A stretch of DNA of 64,000 bases from an uncultured Clostridia bacterium (GCA_904419075.1 CAJFQM010000002.1:1-64000), one strand, 5' to 3'. Shown: positions 43,109 through 51,132, counted from the first letter of the stretch. The notes: generated from the sequence alone by a model not told the origin. Translations and numbers: made by a program.

Positions 43109-44104
43109 ATGAACGGGCACACGATTTTTTTCGATAAAAAGCCGCGGATCATTTCTACGGGCACTGTCGCGGGGCCGAAGGAATGTGCGGGCGTCGTGGG
43201 GAAATATGTGGATATGGCGCTTTCGGACGATATGTTCGGGGAAAGCACCTACGAAAAGGCGGAATGTAAAATGCTGACGTTCGCCATTCAGAAAGCGATT
43301 GAAAATGCCGCGCTGGGGGAAGAAAAGATCGATATGCTGATTTCGGGCGATTTGCTCAATCAGATTATATCCGCCTCGTTTGCCGCGCGCGATTTCGACT
43401 TTCCCTTTTTGGGCGTTTACGGTGCCTGTTCCACCATGTCCGAGAGCATCGCTCTCGCGGCGGCGCTGATCAATGCGGGATATTTCCGAAAGATCGTAGC
43501 GGCGACGGGCAGTCACTTTTCCTCAGCGGAGCGGCAGTACCGTTATCCGCTGGAACTGGGCACCACGCGCCCGCCGCAGTCTCAATGGACGGTGACGGGC
43601 GCAGGCGGAGCCGTCCTTGCCGAGTGCGGCAGTCATATCGCGGTGACGGGCGCGACGTTCGGGAAGGTAGTGGATTTCGGAATCACGGACGTGAATAACA
43701 TGGGCGCGGCGATGGCGCCCGCGGCGTGCGATACGATTCTGACGCATCTGAAAGACACGGGCAGGGAGCCCGATTATTACGATTTGATCGTAACGGGAGA
43801 CCTCGGCGCATTAGGGAGCCGCATCGTGAAAGATCTGACGTGGGAAAAGGGAGTGGATATTCAGCCCAACCATGTGGATTGCGGAGAAATCGTCTATAAG
43901 GTGATAGAGGACGAATTTCAGGGCGGCAGCGGAGCGGGTTGCAGCGCGGTGGTGCTGAATTCGTACATTTACGATAAATTGAAACGCCGTGAAATCAATC
44001 GGGTATTGTTTGCGGCGACGGGCGCGCTGTTGTCCACGGTTTCCTCGGGGCAGGGGGAGAGTATTCCCTGTATTTGTCACGCGGTGAGTATAGAGAACGT
44101 ATAA
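43109..44104 (+). CDS. spoVAD: Stage V sporulation protein AD
   Basis: A 331-residue thiolase-like soluble protein that binds dipicolinic acid in the SpoVA complex. Family sequence is clear: PRIISTGTVAGPKECAG, LGVYGACSTMSESIALAAAL, and TGDLGALGSRIVKDL, with GCSAVVLNSYIYDKL near the end. It retains a thiolase-type Cys (GACSTM) although the family is not known to act as a thiolase. Second gene of the spoVA operon. Confidence 0.95.
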   Translation: MNGHTIFFDKKPRIISTGTVAGPKECAGVVGKYVDMALSDDMFGESTYEKAECKMLTFAIQKAIENAALGEEKIDMLISGDLLNQIISASFAARDFDFPFLGVYGACSTMSESIALAAALINAGYFRKIVAATGSHFSSAERQYRYPLELGTTRPPQSQWTVTGAGGAVLAECGSHIAVTGATFGKVVDFGITDVNNMGAAMAPAACDTILTHLKDTGREPDYYDLIVTGDLGALGSRIVKDLTWEKGVDIQPNHVDCGEIVYKVIEDEFQGGSGAGCSAVVLNSYIYDKLKRREINRVLFAATGALLSTVSSGQGESIPCICHAVSIENV

Positions 44105-44117
44105 AGGAGCGGGGAAT

Positions 44118-44501
44118 ATGTTTGCGGAATATATGGAAATTCTGTTGATGTTCGTCAAGGCGTTTTTGGTGGGCGGGTTGATATGTATGATTGCGCAGAT
44201 CGTCATCAATTTTACGGACCTTACGGCGGGCAAAATTTTGGTTTATTTTATGTTGTCGGGCGTAGTGCTCCAAGGCTTGGGACTGTATCAGTATCTCGTG
44301 GATTTCGCGGGAGCGGGCGCGACGGTTCCCATTTCGGGCTTTGGCTATCTGTTGGCCAACGGAGCAATCCGCGGCGCGGAAAAGGGGCTTTTCGGGGCCT
44401 TTACGGGTGCGCTGACCGCGGCCAGCGCAGGCATAAGCGCGGCGGTGATTTTCTCGTTTATCATGGCGCTGATATTCAAATCGAAGAGCAAAAAGAATTG
44501 A
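44118..44501 (+). CDS. spoVAE: Stage V sporulation protein AE (AEb type)
   Basis: A 127-residue membrane protein, paralogous to SpoVAC: FVKAFLVGGLICMIAQIVIN, then DFAGAGATVPISGFGYLLAN. Conserved GAGA-VPI-GFG blocks align with the SpoVAC ones. It closes the operon before a perfect terminator. Confidence 0.93.
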   Translation: MFAEYMEILLMFVKAFLVGGLICMIAQIVINFTDLTAGKILVYFMLSGVVLQGLGLYQYLVDFAGAGATVPISGFGYLLANGAIRGAEKGLFGAFTGALTAASAGISAAVIFSFIMALIFKSKSKKN

Positions 44502-44509
44502 GGAAAATA

Positions 44510-44543
44510 AACAGGCAGGGCGCCGTCCCTGCCTGTTATTTTT
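44510..44543 (+). terminator. Terminator of the spoVA operon
   Basis: AACAGGCAGGG / CCCTGCCTGTT with a CGCCGT loop, then ATTTTTG. Confidence 0.9.
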
Positions 44544-45123
44544 GTCTTTTTTGATTTTCTTGAATTTCTTTTTTTACTTTTTCCACAATATGGGAAGTTT
44601 TTTTAAAAAACTCATCATCTTCTTTCTTATCTTCCTGCGTCATGGAAGAATATCTCATATCGATTATTTTTTCTAACAGGGTCCCATTGATTGTATTCAA
44701 AACTTCTAATTCCTGAGAAATATCTTTCAATACGTCAACTGCCGTTCCCGAAAAAGTCGTTAAGCGTTTTTGGCGGTCAAAAAATTTTTTAATAAGGGAA
44801 CCGAAATAAAAACCCGCTGTTATGCCATAAAGGCTCCAAAGGACGGCAGAAATTATTATATTGCTTATAAAAAGTTGCGCCGTAAAGAGGATAAAAAGTA
44901 ACGCGATAATAATTCCCCCCAGATAGGCAAATCGACAATCTTTTTTATGAAGTTTACTCAGCTTCGGATAAGACTCCATTAGAAAAAAACAGTTCCGAAC
45001 AATCGAATCGTAATATTTTCTTGTCAAAAAAGCGTCTTCAATATCTTCGCTGTCATCGATGTCGTCAAATTCATTTTTTAAATTTGTTTTTTCTTTGTCG
45101 GTCTCCCAATATTTTTTCCCCAT
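44536..45123 (-). CDS. Two-helix membrane protein, SLATT-like layout, unknown
   Basis: A 195-residue protein: a charged N-terminal part of about 65 residues (DDIDDSEDIEDAFL), two adjacent helices (FAYLGGIIIALLFILFTAQL and IIISAVLWSLYGITAGFYFG), then a coiled-coil-like C-terminal half. This layout recalls SLATT-type membrane effectors linked to defence systems, but the likeness is one of architecture only. It is divergent from a small XRE regulator with shared operators between them. RBS AAGGAG precedes the ATG. The DNA is AT-rich compared with spoVA. Confidence 0.6.
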   Translation of the reverse strand: MGKKYWETDKEKTNLKNEFDDIDDSEDIEDAFLTRKYYDSIVRNCFFLMESYPKLSKLHKKDCRFAYLGGIIIALLFILFTAQLFISNIIISAVLWSLYGITAGFYFGSLIKKFFDRQKRLTTFSGTAVDVLKDISQELEVLNTINGTLLEKIIDMRYSSMTQEDKKEDDEFFKKTSHIVEKVKKEIQENQKRQK

Positions 45124-45204
45124 GGAAATGCTCCTTATTTTATGTTATTCAAAAATAATATAGCATATTTATTATATCAAAAGGAAAATTTTTTAATAAA
45201 AAGT

Positions 45205-45259
45205 TAGAAAATTCTAATAAATATAGTAGAAAATTCTATATTTATAATAGAAATTTCTA
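45205..45259. promoter_or_regulatory. Three 12-bp palindromic operators, two helical turns apart
   Basis: TAGAAAATTCTA (45205-45216), TAGAAAATTCTA (45227-45238) and TAGAAATTTCTA (45248-45259). The centres are 22 and 21 nt apart, placing them on one face of DNA. They lie just upstream of the -35 box of the XRE gene and close to the promoter of the divergent two-helix protein gene. Confidence 0.7.
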
Positions 45260-45263
45260 CTTT

Positions 45264-45294
45264 TTGACAATAAAGGAAAAAATTCCCTTATAAT
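45264..45294 (+). promoter_or_regulatory. Promoter of the XRE gene, no leader
   Basis: TTGACA (45264-45269), 19 nt, TATAAT (45289-45294). The expected start point falls at or next to the ATG at 45302, so the mRNA would be leaderless. No Shine-Dalgarno sequence lies between the -10 box and the ATG. Confidence 0.6.
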
Positions 45295-45301
45295 TTATGA
45301 T

Positions 45302-45514
45302 ATGGGAGAGAACTTTAAGGAAATTTTATATCAATTTTTAACCGAAAATAATTTAAGTCAAAGTTGTTTTGCCAAAACAATCGGGGTAAAACCAAGTCAA
45401 GTAAGCGAATGGTTAAAAGGAAAGGCAAGTCCGGGTTACGAGATGTTAAAGAGAATTTCTTTGGCTTATAATATTCCCGCCGATTATTTTTTAGGAATTA
45501 CCGATGAATATTAA
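45302..45514 (+). CDS. Small XRE-family regulator
   Basis: A 70-residue Cro/C1-type protein: FLTENNLSQSCFAKTIGVKP, SQVSEWLKGKASPGYEMLKR, ending PADYFLGITDEY. It is transcribed divergently from the two-helix membrane protein and likely binds the three palindromes between them. A hairpin terminator overlaps its 3' end. Confidence 0.85.
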   Translation: MGENFKEILYQFLTENNLSQSCFAKTIGVKPSQVSEWLKGKASPGYEMLKRISLAYNIPADYFLGITDEY

Positions 45515-45549
45515 AACGCCCCTGTTTTCAGGGGCGTTTCTATTTTTTA
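45513..45549. terminator. Terminator between XRE gene and yunB
   Basis: AAAACGCCCCTG / CAGGGGCGTTT, loop TTTT, then CTATTTTTT. Serves convergent genes. Confidence 0.85.
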
Positions 45550-46269
45550 AGGCACCAGCCCCGAATGATTTCCGAAAATATCCCCTTGCAGATAGACGTC
45601 GGGGACTTCTCCGACGAGGACGCATTCGCATACGAGAATATCGGTCGTAACGGCGAATTTTTCCGTGCGGGAGGGCATGACGATGCTGATGTCGGCGACG
45701 ACGTTGAGATAAATGGAATGTTTCGTCTGATTGATGCCGACGCTTTCAAATTCAGAGGAAAACGCGCAGGTGACGCTGCTGACGGGAATAATGCGGATAT
45801 GTATTCTCGGCCCGAAGCCCGCCAAAGCCTCTATTCCCGTGAGGGCTCCGAGGGGAATGGGGATTCCGTTCAGGCTCAGATTTTTGAGATTTGCCTGAGA
45901 GATAGAGGCCGCATCGCGGGCGATTTTGTTGATTTTCAAAGCATTTGCGGAGACGGCGGTAATGTCGCCCGCGGCGTCTCTTTCTATGCTTACGAGGTCC
46001 TCATAGCGAACGCCGTCGCTCATGGTATAGTAAACGGCGTCGTTGATGGCGACGGTAGTAAACGCGCGCATGGTGGCTTCGCTTATGGAGATGAGGACTT
46101 TTGTGACGTTGCGCTGAAAGTAAATTGCCGCGGCGATGACCACGAGGCAGACGGAGAGCAGAACGGCGACGATTGTTTTCCGTCTTCGTTTTTTTCTCTG
46201 CCGCGGCGTGCGGGGACTTTTTAGGACGTATTGTCCGCCGTCCTCGGTGACGAAAACCCGTTTGCTCAT
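45547..46269 (-). CDS. yunB: Sporulation protein YunB
   Basis: A 240-residue membrane-anchored protein: a basic N-terminus (RQRKKRRRKT), one helix (IVAVLLSVCLVVIAAAIYF), then the YunB domain with AFTTVAINDAVYYTM, VSANALKINKIARDAA and the end CEVLVGEVPDVYLQG-type segment (here CECVLVGEVPDVYLQ). In Bacillus it is under sporulation control and its exact role is unknown. It lies 3 nt after murG on the same strand, so the two may be co-transcribed. Confidence 0.88.
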   Translation of the reverse strand: MSKRVFVTEDGGQYVLKSPRTPRQRKKRRRKTIVAVLLSVCLVVIAAAIYFQRNVTKVLISISEATMRAFTTVAINDAVYYTMSDGVRYEDLVSIERDAAGDITAVSANALKINKIARDAASISQANLKNLSLNGIPIPLGALTGIEALAGFGPRIHIRIIPVSSVTCAFSSEFESVGINQTKHSIYLNVVADISIVMPSRTEKFAVTTDILVCECVLVGEVPDVYLQGDIFGNHSGLVP

Positions 46270-46272
46270 ACG

Positions 46273-47304
46273 CTAAACCAAAAAGCGGTGCAGCTCGTGC
46301 AGAATGTTAGAGTTGCCGCCCGCGAAATCGGACACGGCCAAAGCCGAAAGCAATTCCTCGTCTGCCAAAGCGTCCTCTATGGCTTCGGGGAGGAAATCCA
46401 TATCCGCCTGTTTGAGCACGCGGCATAAATGGCGTTTTTGGAAATACGCCGCGTTTTCGGCCTGGTCGCCGCGCGACTGTCCTTCGAGGGGAATGAGGAG
46501 AGAGGGCTTTTTCAAAGCGAGGATTTCAAAAATCGCGTTGCTGCCCGCGCGGGAAACGACGAGGTCGGCGGCCGCATAAGCGGCGCCCATATCCGGTTCG
46601 AATTCTTTTTGAACGTAGCAGGGAATGTTGCTTTCGACGACGTTTCCCTTGCCGCATAAATGCAGAACGTTGTATTTTCTCGACAGAGCGGAGACATATT
46701 TGCGAAGTCCGTCGTTGATGGCGCGGCTGCCGCTTCCGCCGCCGAACACCAAAACGGTCTTTTTTCCCGCCGCCAGCCCGTATTTTTTAATCGCTTCCGT
46801 TCGCCGTCCGTTAAAAAGTTCTTTCCGAAGAGGGGAACCGCAATATTTCCCGTTTTTGAAGCGTTCCGCGGTTTCGGGAAAGGAGGTCAAAACGTAGCGG
46901 CATTTTCTCGCCATCAGTCGGTTTGCAAGTCCGGGCGAGAGGTCGCTTTCGTGCGTGAGGCAGGGGATTTTCAATTTTTTAGCCGCGAATACGACGGGCA
47001 GAGCCACATATCCGCCCTTGGAAAATACAATATCGGGGCGGAAGGCTTTCAGGCCTTCCGCGGCCTTTTTTTCCGCGCGGAGGAACTCCGCGGGGATTTT
47101 GAAGTTTTTTAAGGAAAACGAGCGGACGAGCTTCGGACAGGAAATTTCCCAATAGGGAATTTTGAGGGGCGCGACGAGATTTTTTTCCAGACCGTCCGTC
47201 CCCATGTAACAAATATCCGCTTCGTTTTTCACTTCCTCGATAATCGCGAGGTTAGGCACGACGTGCCCCGCGCTTCCGCCGCCCGTAAACAGGATTTTTT
47301 TCAT
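46273..47304 (-). CDS. murG: MurG-type N-acetylglucosaminyltransferase
   Basis: A 343-residue GT28 enzyme that adds GlcNAc to lipid I, giving lipid II. It shows FTGGGSAGHVVPNLAIIEEV, HESDLSPGLANRLMARKCRY, VFGGGSGSRAINDGLRKYV and PLEGQSRGDQAENAAYFQKR. The start is at 47304, with GGAGGC 5-10 nt upstream; an extension of 14 residues is possible but lacks support. Linkage to yunB instead of to the dcw cluster suggests either the sole murG in an unusual place or a second, sporulation-related copy. Confidence 0.88.
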   Translation of the reverse strand: MKKILFTGGGSAGHVVPNLAIIEEVKNEADICYMGTDGLEKNLVAPLKIPYWEISCPKLVRSFSLKNFKIPAEFLRAEKKAAEGLKAFRPDIVFSKGGYVALPVVFAAKKLKIPCLTHESDLSPGLANRLMARKCRYVLTSFPETAERFKNGKYCGSPLRKELFNGRRTEAIKKYGLAAGKKTVLVFGGGSGSRAINDGLRKYVSALSRKYNVLHLCGKGNVVESNIPCYVQKEFEPDMGAAYAAADLVVSRAGSNAIFEILALKKPSLLIPLEGQSRGDQAENAAYFQKRHLCRVLKQADMDFLPEAIEDALADEELLSALAVSDFAGGNSNILHELHRFLV

Positions 47305-47382
47305 GATATGCCTCCGTCGCCCCGTTCTGTTTGCGGAACGGTACATATTATTATAGACGCCGAAAAGCGCGGTTATGCGCGA

Positions 47383-48312
47383 TTATCTGTATAATTCCGC
47401 TATTTTTTCCGCCATATCCTTCACGCGAAGCCGAATATTGTCGGGAGAAACCACCTTGACGGAATTTCCCAGCCCCACGATTTTCCGAATGAGCACTTCG
47501 TCGTCGGGCAGACGGACGTCCGCATACCATTTTCCGCCCGCAGGACGCAGATTTTCCCCGCCCAGCCAATCCTGAACGTCAGCAAAGGCCTCTTCGCCGA
47601 CTTCCAGACACACATCTGCGGAAGCGGTTTCGTCCGTCCAGTAATTGAGGGGAATATCCTCCCTGCGGAAAGGGCGGCGGATAAATTTTTCGCCCGTCAG
47701 GACGGCGGTCTCCACTCGTCCGAGGCGGAACAGCCGAAAGTCCCGCGCTTTTCGGCAAAAGGCATAGACGTACCAGATTCCCTGCTTAAAGACGAGTACA
47801 TGCGGCTCGATTTTTCTGTGCGAGCGTTCTCCGACGCGGGAGTTGTAATCGATTTCCAGCACCGCGCAGTCGCGGATGCAGGACTCGAAAAGCCTGAGCT
47901 TTTCCGAAAACATTCTCGTATCGCCCCAAGTTCCGCCGTCCACGAGGATCGTTCCCACCGTTCCCGAAAGCGTCAGATCCCGCGCTTCCGATTTCGCCTG
48001 CGCGGAAAGTTTGCGTTTCGCGTCGAGGAATCGTTCTTCGGGCAGTTGAGAATACATGGCTCCGAGCGCTTCGATCGCGGCTTCGTATTCCTCCTTTGTC
48101 ATGAAATTGACAGGGAGTTTATAGGTATCGGAGATAAAAATTCCTCCGTTTCTGCCCCGTTGCACCTGTACGGGGACGGCGAGGGATAATTCGTCCAAAT
48201 ATCGGTATATCGTCCTTTCCGAAAGCCCGTAACGCTCGGCGATATATTTTGCCGTCAGCTTGCGTTTTGCTAAAAGCTCGAATAAAATGTCCGTCAGTAT
48301 TTCAAATTTCAT
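47383..48312 (-). CDS. WYL-domain helix-turn-helix regulator
   Basis: A 309-residue YafY/DeoR-like protein. The N-terminal winged helix (AKYIAERYGLSERTIYRYLD) is followed by the WYL domain: VLEIDYNSRVGERSHRKIEP, VFKQGIWYVYAFCRKARDFR, RLGRV, and the C-terminal extension domain. WYL domains are ligand-sensing and often control DNA-damage or phage-defence genes. A 20-bp palindrome sits over its own promoter and faces a divergent 61-residue gene. Confidence 0.85.
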   Translation of the reverse strand: MKFEILTDILFELLAKRKLTAKYIAERYGLSERTIYRYLDELSLAVPVQVQRGRNGGIFISDTYKLPVNFMTKEEYEAAIEALGAMYSQLPEERFLDAKRKLSAQAKSEARDLTLSGTVGTILVDGGTWGDTRMFSEKLRLFESCIRDCAVLEIDYNSRVGERSHRKIEPHVLVFKQGIWYVYAFCRKARDFRLFRLGRVETAVLTGEKFIRRPFRREDIPLNYWTDETASADVCLEVGEEAFADVQDWLGGENLRPAGGKWYADVRLPDDEVLIRKIVGLGNSVKVVSPDNIRLRVKDMAEKIAELYR

Positions 48313-48355
48313 TTTTGTCCTCCCGAAAAAATTTTTTCGGATTTTCCGTAATTAT

Positions 48356-48400
48356 TTTATAATACTTGACACACGTGTGTCAAGTTATTTATGGTATAAT
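48356..48400. promoter_or_regulatory. Divergent promoter region with a 20-bp palindrome
   Basis: CTTGACACACGTGTGTCAAG (48365-48384) is a perfect palindrome. On the minus strand its TTGACA (48378-48383) is 16 nt from TATAAA (48356-48361), a promoter for the WYL gene. On the plus strand TATAAT (48395-48400) precedes the 61-residue gene, but the TTGACA in the palindrome is 23 nt away, so activation or another -35 is needed. The palindrome is the likely site of the WYL protein. Confidence 0.65.
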
Positions 48401-48436
48401 ATCGGCATAGAATAAAGGAAGAAGGAGAAAACAGAG

Positions 48437-48622
48437 ATGACTGCGGAAAATTTTTCGATGAGGGAATATGAAAAGCGGCTCATACGAGAGCGCAACGAGT
48501 CTGTGAATATGGAGCTGGTGCGTCGTCTTCGGAATCGGACGGAGGAGGAAGCGATGGCGGCGCTGTTGTCTTTGACGTTGTTTCCCGAAAGGGCGGCGGA
48601 AAAGTCGGCGGCATTTGCTTAA
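48437..48622 (+). CDS. Small protein, 61 residues, unknown
   Basis: MTAENFSMREYEKRLIRERN begins a highly charged, helix-forming protein ending in a hydrophobic LLSLTLFPERAAEKSAAFA. Ribosome binding site GAAGGAGAAAA precedes the ATG, and a TATAAT plus the palindrome at 48365 lie upstream. It is divergent from the WYL regulator and probably its target. No family is recognised, and no further gene of the same unit follows before the tyrS promoter. Confidence 0.55.
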   Translation: MTAENFSMREYEKRLIRERNESVNMELVRRLRNRTEEEAMAALLSLTLFPERAAEKSAAFA

Positions 48623-48686
48623 AAGTGCGAAAAGGCGGGTAATTTGAATTTCATTTATCCGAAACGGCAAAATCCCGTCAAAACGC

Positions 48687-48715
48687 TTGACAAAAGGCGG
48701 GAAAGGGAGTAAACT
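48687..48715 (+). promoter_or_regulatory. Promoter of tyrS
   Basis: TTGACA (48687-48692), 17 nt, TAAACT (48710-48715). Expected start near 48722, giving a leader of about 200 nt before tyrS. Confidence 0.65.
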
Positions 48716-48724
48716 GAAAATACC

Positions 48725-48808
48725 ATGAGACATTTTTTAAGCGAAAACGGACGTTATAACATTTATGCGTACGCCTATTGCGGCGGTGCGTTTGTTTGTC
48801 GTGCGTAA
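48725..48808 (+). CDS. Candidate Tyr-rich leader peptide of tyrS
   Basis: A 27-codon open frame from ATG 48725 to TAA 48806-48808. Codons 10-18 read RYNIYAYAY: Tyr at positions 11, 14, 16 and 18, four Tyr in eight codons (TAT, TAT, TAC, TAT). The ATG is within a few nucleotides of the predicted transcript start, and no Shine-Dalgarno sequence lies inside the transcript, so translation would be leaderless (a GGGAG 15 nt upstream would count only for longer transcripts). An intrinsic terminator follows 35 nt after the stop and tyrS 111 nt after it. This is the layout of a trp/his-type attenuation leader. The role is inferred. Confidence 0.6.
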   Translation: MRHFLSENGRYNIYAYAYCGGAFVCRA

Positions 48809-48842
48809 AATCGCGGAAAGTCTTTCGGAAGGGACGAAATCG

Positions 48843-48876
48843 ACGGTTTGCGTGCGCGCAGACCGTTTTGTTTTTT
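48843..48876 (+). terminator. Attenuator terminator in the tyrS leader
   Basis: ACGGTTTGCG (48843-48852) and CGCAGACCGT (48857-48866), 10-bp stem with one G-U pair and a TGCG loop, followed by TTTGTTTTTT. It lies between the tyrS promoter and the tyrS ATG. GTGCGTA (48801-48807, the end of the leader frame) can pair with TGCGCGC (48853-48859), which would break this stem. Confidence 0.75.
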
Positions 48877-48919
48877 CACTAAGAAAAATTCAGACGAAAA
48901 AGGATAAAGGAGTAAATTT

Positions 48920-50113
48920 ATGGCAAACGTAATGGACACTCTCCGCGCGCGGGGATTTATCAAACAGACGGTATTCGAGGACGAACTTTACGAGAAACTC
49001 GGCAAAGAGAGCGTATCTTTCTATATCGGTTTTGACCCGACGGCGGACTCTCTGCACGTAGGGCATTTTATGCAGCTGATCGCCATGCACCACATGCAGC
49101 AGGCAGGGCATCGTCCGATTGTTCTCGTGGGGGGCGGCACGGGCATGATCGGAGACCCTTCGGGGCGCACGGACATGCGCAGCATGATGACGCGGGACAC
49201 GGTAAAGCACAATGTGGAGTGTTTCAAAAAGCAGATGTCCCGTTTCATCGATTTTGAAGGGGAAAACGCGGCGATCGTCGTGGATAACGCGGATTGGCTC
49301 CTGAATCTCAACTATGTGGATTTTCTTCGGGAAATCGGAGCGCATTTTTCGGTCAATAAGATGTTGACGGCGGAGTGTTTCAAACAGCGTCTCGAACGGG
49401 GGCTTTCCTTCCTCGAATTTAACTATATGCTCATGCAGGCTTACGATTTCCTTGTCCTGTATCGGAAATACGGCTGTGCGTTGGAGCTGGGCGGCGACGA
49501 TCAATGGAGCAATATTCTCGCGGGCGCGAATCTGATTCGGATCAAGGAGCAGAAGCCCGCCTATGCGATGACGTTCACGCTTTTGACGACGTCGGACGGC
49601 AAAAAGATGGGCAAGACGGCGAAGGGCGCGGTTTGGCTGGACGAGAATAAGACGTCCCCTTACGAATTTTATCAGTATTGGCGCAACACGGCGGACGAGG
49701 ACGTGGAAAAGTGCATGAAGCTGCTCACGTTCCTGCCGATTTCGGAAATCGAGGAACTCTGCCGTTATAAGGACGAGCGCATCAATGCGGCGAAAGAAGT
49801 TCTCGCCTACGAATTGACGAAAGAGGTTCACGGCGAGGAGAAGGCGAACACGGCAAGGAGTCAGGCCCGTGCGGCGTTCGGCGGCTCGGACGCGGAGCTC
49901 CTCACCAAGGAAGCAAAGGGCGCGGCGACGGTAGTGGACGCGATGGTTTCGGCGGGAATCGCGAAATCCAAAGGCGAAGCGAGACGGCTCATCGAGCAGG
50001 GCGGCGTCAGCGTGGACGAAACGAAGGTGACGGACGTGAATATGCCCGTTCCCGCAAATGAATTTGTTTTGCATAAAGGGAAGAAAGTGCACGTCAAAAT
50101 CGTAGTGAAATAA
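48920..50113 (+). CDS. tyrS: Tyrosyl-tRNA synthetase
   Basis: A 397-residue class I synthetase. [20 protein letters not shown] holds the HIGH-type motif, [12 protein letters not shown] the tyrosine-site block, and [20 protein letters not shown] the KMSKS-type loop (KMGKT). The C-terminal S4-like RNA-binding domain is present ([20 protein letters not shown]). This is the TyrZ/TyrS2-like longer group by appearance. RBS AAAGGAG lies 8 nt before the ATG. Followed by yigZ 13 nt later. Confidence 0.95.
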   Translation: MANVMDTLRARGFIKQTVFEDELYEKLGKESVSFYIGFDPTADSLHVGHFMQLIAMHHMQQAGHRPIVLVGGGTGMIGDPSGRTDMRSMMTRDTVKHNVECFKKQMSRFIDFEGENAAIVVDNADWLLNLNYVDFLREIGAHFSVNKMLTAECFKQRLERGLSFLEFNYMLMQAYDFLVLYRKYGCALELGGDDQWSNILAGANLIRIKEQKPAYAMTFTLLTTSDGKKMGKTAKGAVWLDENKTSPYEFYQYWRNTADEDVEKCMKLLTFLPISEIEELCRYKDERINAAKEVLAYELTKEVHGEEKANTARSQARAAFGGSDAELLTKEAKGAATVVDAMVSAGIAKSKGEARRLIEQGGVSVDETKVTDVNMPVPANEFVLHKGKKVHVKIVVK

Positions 50114-50126
50114 GGACGGCGGGAAA

Positions 50127-50759
50127 ATGGAAAAAGCCGTTCTGACCGTATTCGGACGTCACGAGAGCGAAAAAGTCATCGAAAAATCCCGCTTTATCGC
50201 CTGTTCGGCGCACGTAGAAAGCGAGGAGGAAGCGAAAAATTTCTTGTCGGAGATTCGTTCGAAGCACACTCTTGCCACGCATTGTTGTTATGCGTTTATC
50301 GCGGATAAAACGGGCAACCTCATGCGCTTTTCCGACGACGGAGAGCCGCAGGGTACGGCGGGTATGCCCATTCTGGACGTTTTGAAGAATAGGAAACTGA
50401 CGGAAACGGCGGTCGCCGTCGTCCGCTATTTCGGCGGTATAAAGCTGGGCGCGGGCGGGCTCGTGCGCGCGTATTCCTCCGCGGCGTCCGAGAACCTTGC
50501 GGGGGCGGATATTCGCACGGTGGAAATGTGCAGAGAATACGAAATCCGTGTGGATTACTCGGAAGCGGATTCCGCACGGAAATTCATTTCGTCGGGGAGA
50601 TGCCTACCGCTTTCTGAAAACTATGCGGAAAAGGTATTTTTCACCGTCGCCGTAAAAAAGTCGGACGCGGAGAACTTTCAGTCGGAATTTATCGATTATA
50701 TGCAGGGCAGGGGCGAGATAAAACCGGGGAGGGAATACTATCGCGCTTTCGGACTCTGA
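50127..50759 (+). CDS. YigZ/IMPACT family protein
   Basis: A 210-residue protein with the UPF0029/IMPACT N-terminal domain: EKSRFIACSAHVESEEEAKN, HCCYAFIADKTGNLMRFSDD, GEPQGTAGMPILDVLKN, and VAVVRYFGGIKLGAGGLVRA, then the smaller C-terminal ferredoxin-like domain. Function in bacteria is not settled; eukaryotic IMPACT touches translation control. It is likely co-transcribed with tyrS. Confidence 0.9.
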   Translation: MEKAVLTVFGRHESEKVIEKSRFIACSAHVESEEEAKNFLSEIRSKHTLATHCCYAFIADKTGNLMRFSDDGEPQGTAGMPILDVLKNRKLTETAVAVVRYFGGIKLGAGGLVRAYSSAASENLAGADIRTVEMCREYEIRVDYSEADSARKFISSGRCLPLSENYAEKVFFTVAVKKSDAENFQSEFIDYMQGRGEIKPGREYYRAFGL

Positions 50760-50790
50760 CGGAAGCGGAACGGAGAAAAGGGGGACAATT

Positions 50791-51083
50791 ATGAAATATC
50801 TCAGTTTATCGTGGGACGAAAAGAATCGTCCGGGAACGTACGCAAACGGCTATCTGATTGTGGATAAAGCCGCTTATGCCGCCGCGGAAAAAGTTTTCAA
50901 GAAAATTAAACGATTGAAGTTTCCCAAACGAATAAAAACACGGACGATAGTCTTTTTGACTTTATGGCGTGGGATGTTTGGTTTCTGCCGGGGATCCGCG
51001 CTTGGAAAGCCCTGAAAAAATTTGAAGCGGAAACGGAAAAAATTTCGGCTTTGGATATTGACAAAACGGAAAAATCGTGGTAA
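50791..51083 (+). pseudogene. Small unknown protein, frameshifted
   Basis: The first frame starts at ATG 50791 (AAAGGGGGAC upstream) with YLSLSWDEKNRPGTYANGYL and VFKKIKRLKFPKR, then turns to non-native sequence. Another frame carries NTDDSLFDFMAWDVWFLPGI and RAWKALKKFEAETEKISALD up to TAA 51081-51083. A single missing base near the AAAAAC at 50935-50940 would join them into about 97 residues. No family is recognised. It may be a pseudogene or reflect a base error. Confidence 0.55.
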
Positions 51084-51132
51084 TATAAAAACGGGAATGA
51101 TTTCCGAGGGTATATTGCCTTCGGGAACGGCG

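Noticed and set aside
48716-48919. T-box riboswitch upstream of tyrS
   Set aside because: Expected for a Firmicute tyrS, but no AGGGTGGNACCGCG-like core or recognisable stem I was found by eye; a leader-peptide attenuator explains the terminator better.
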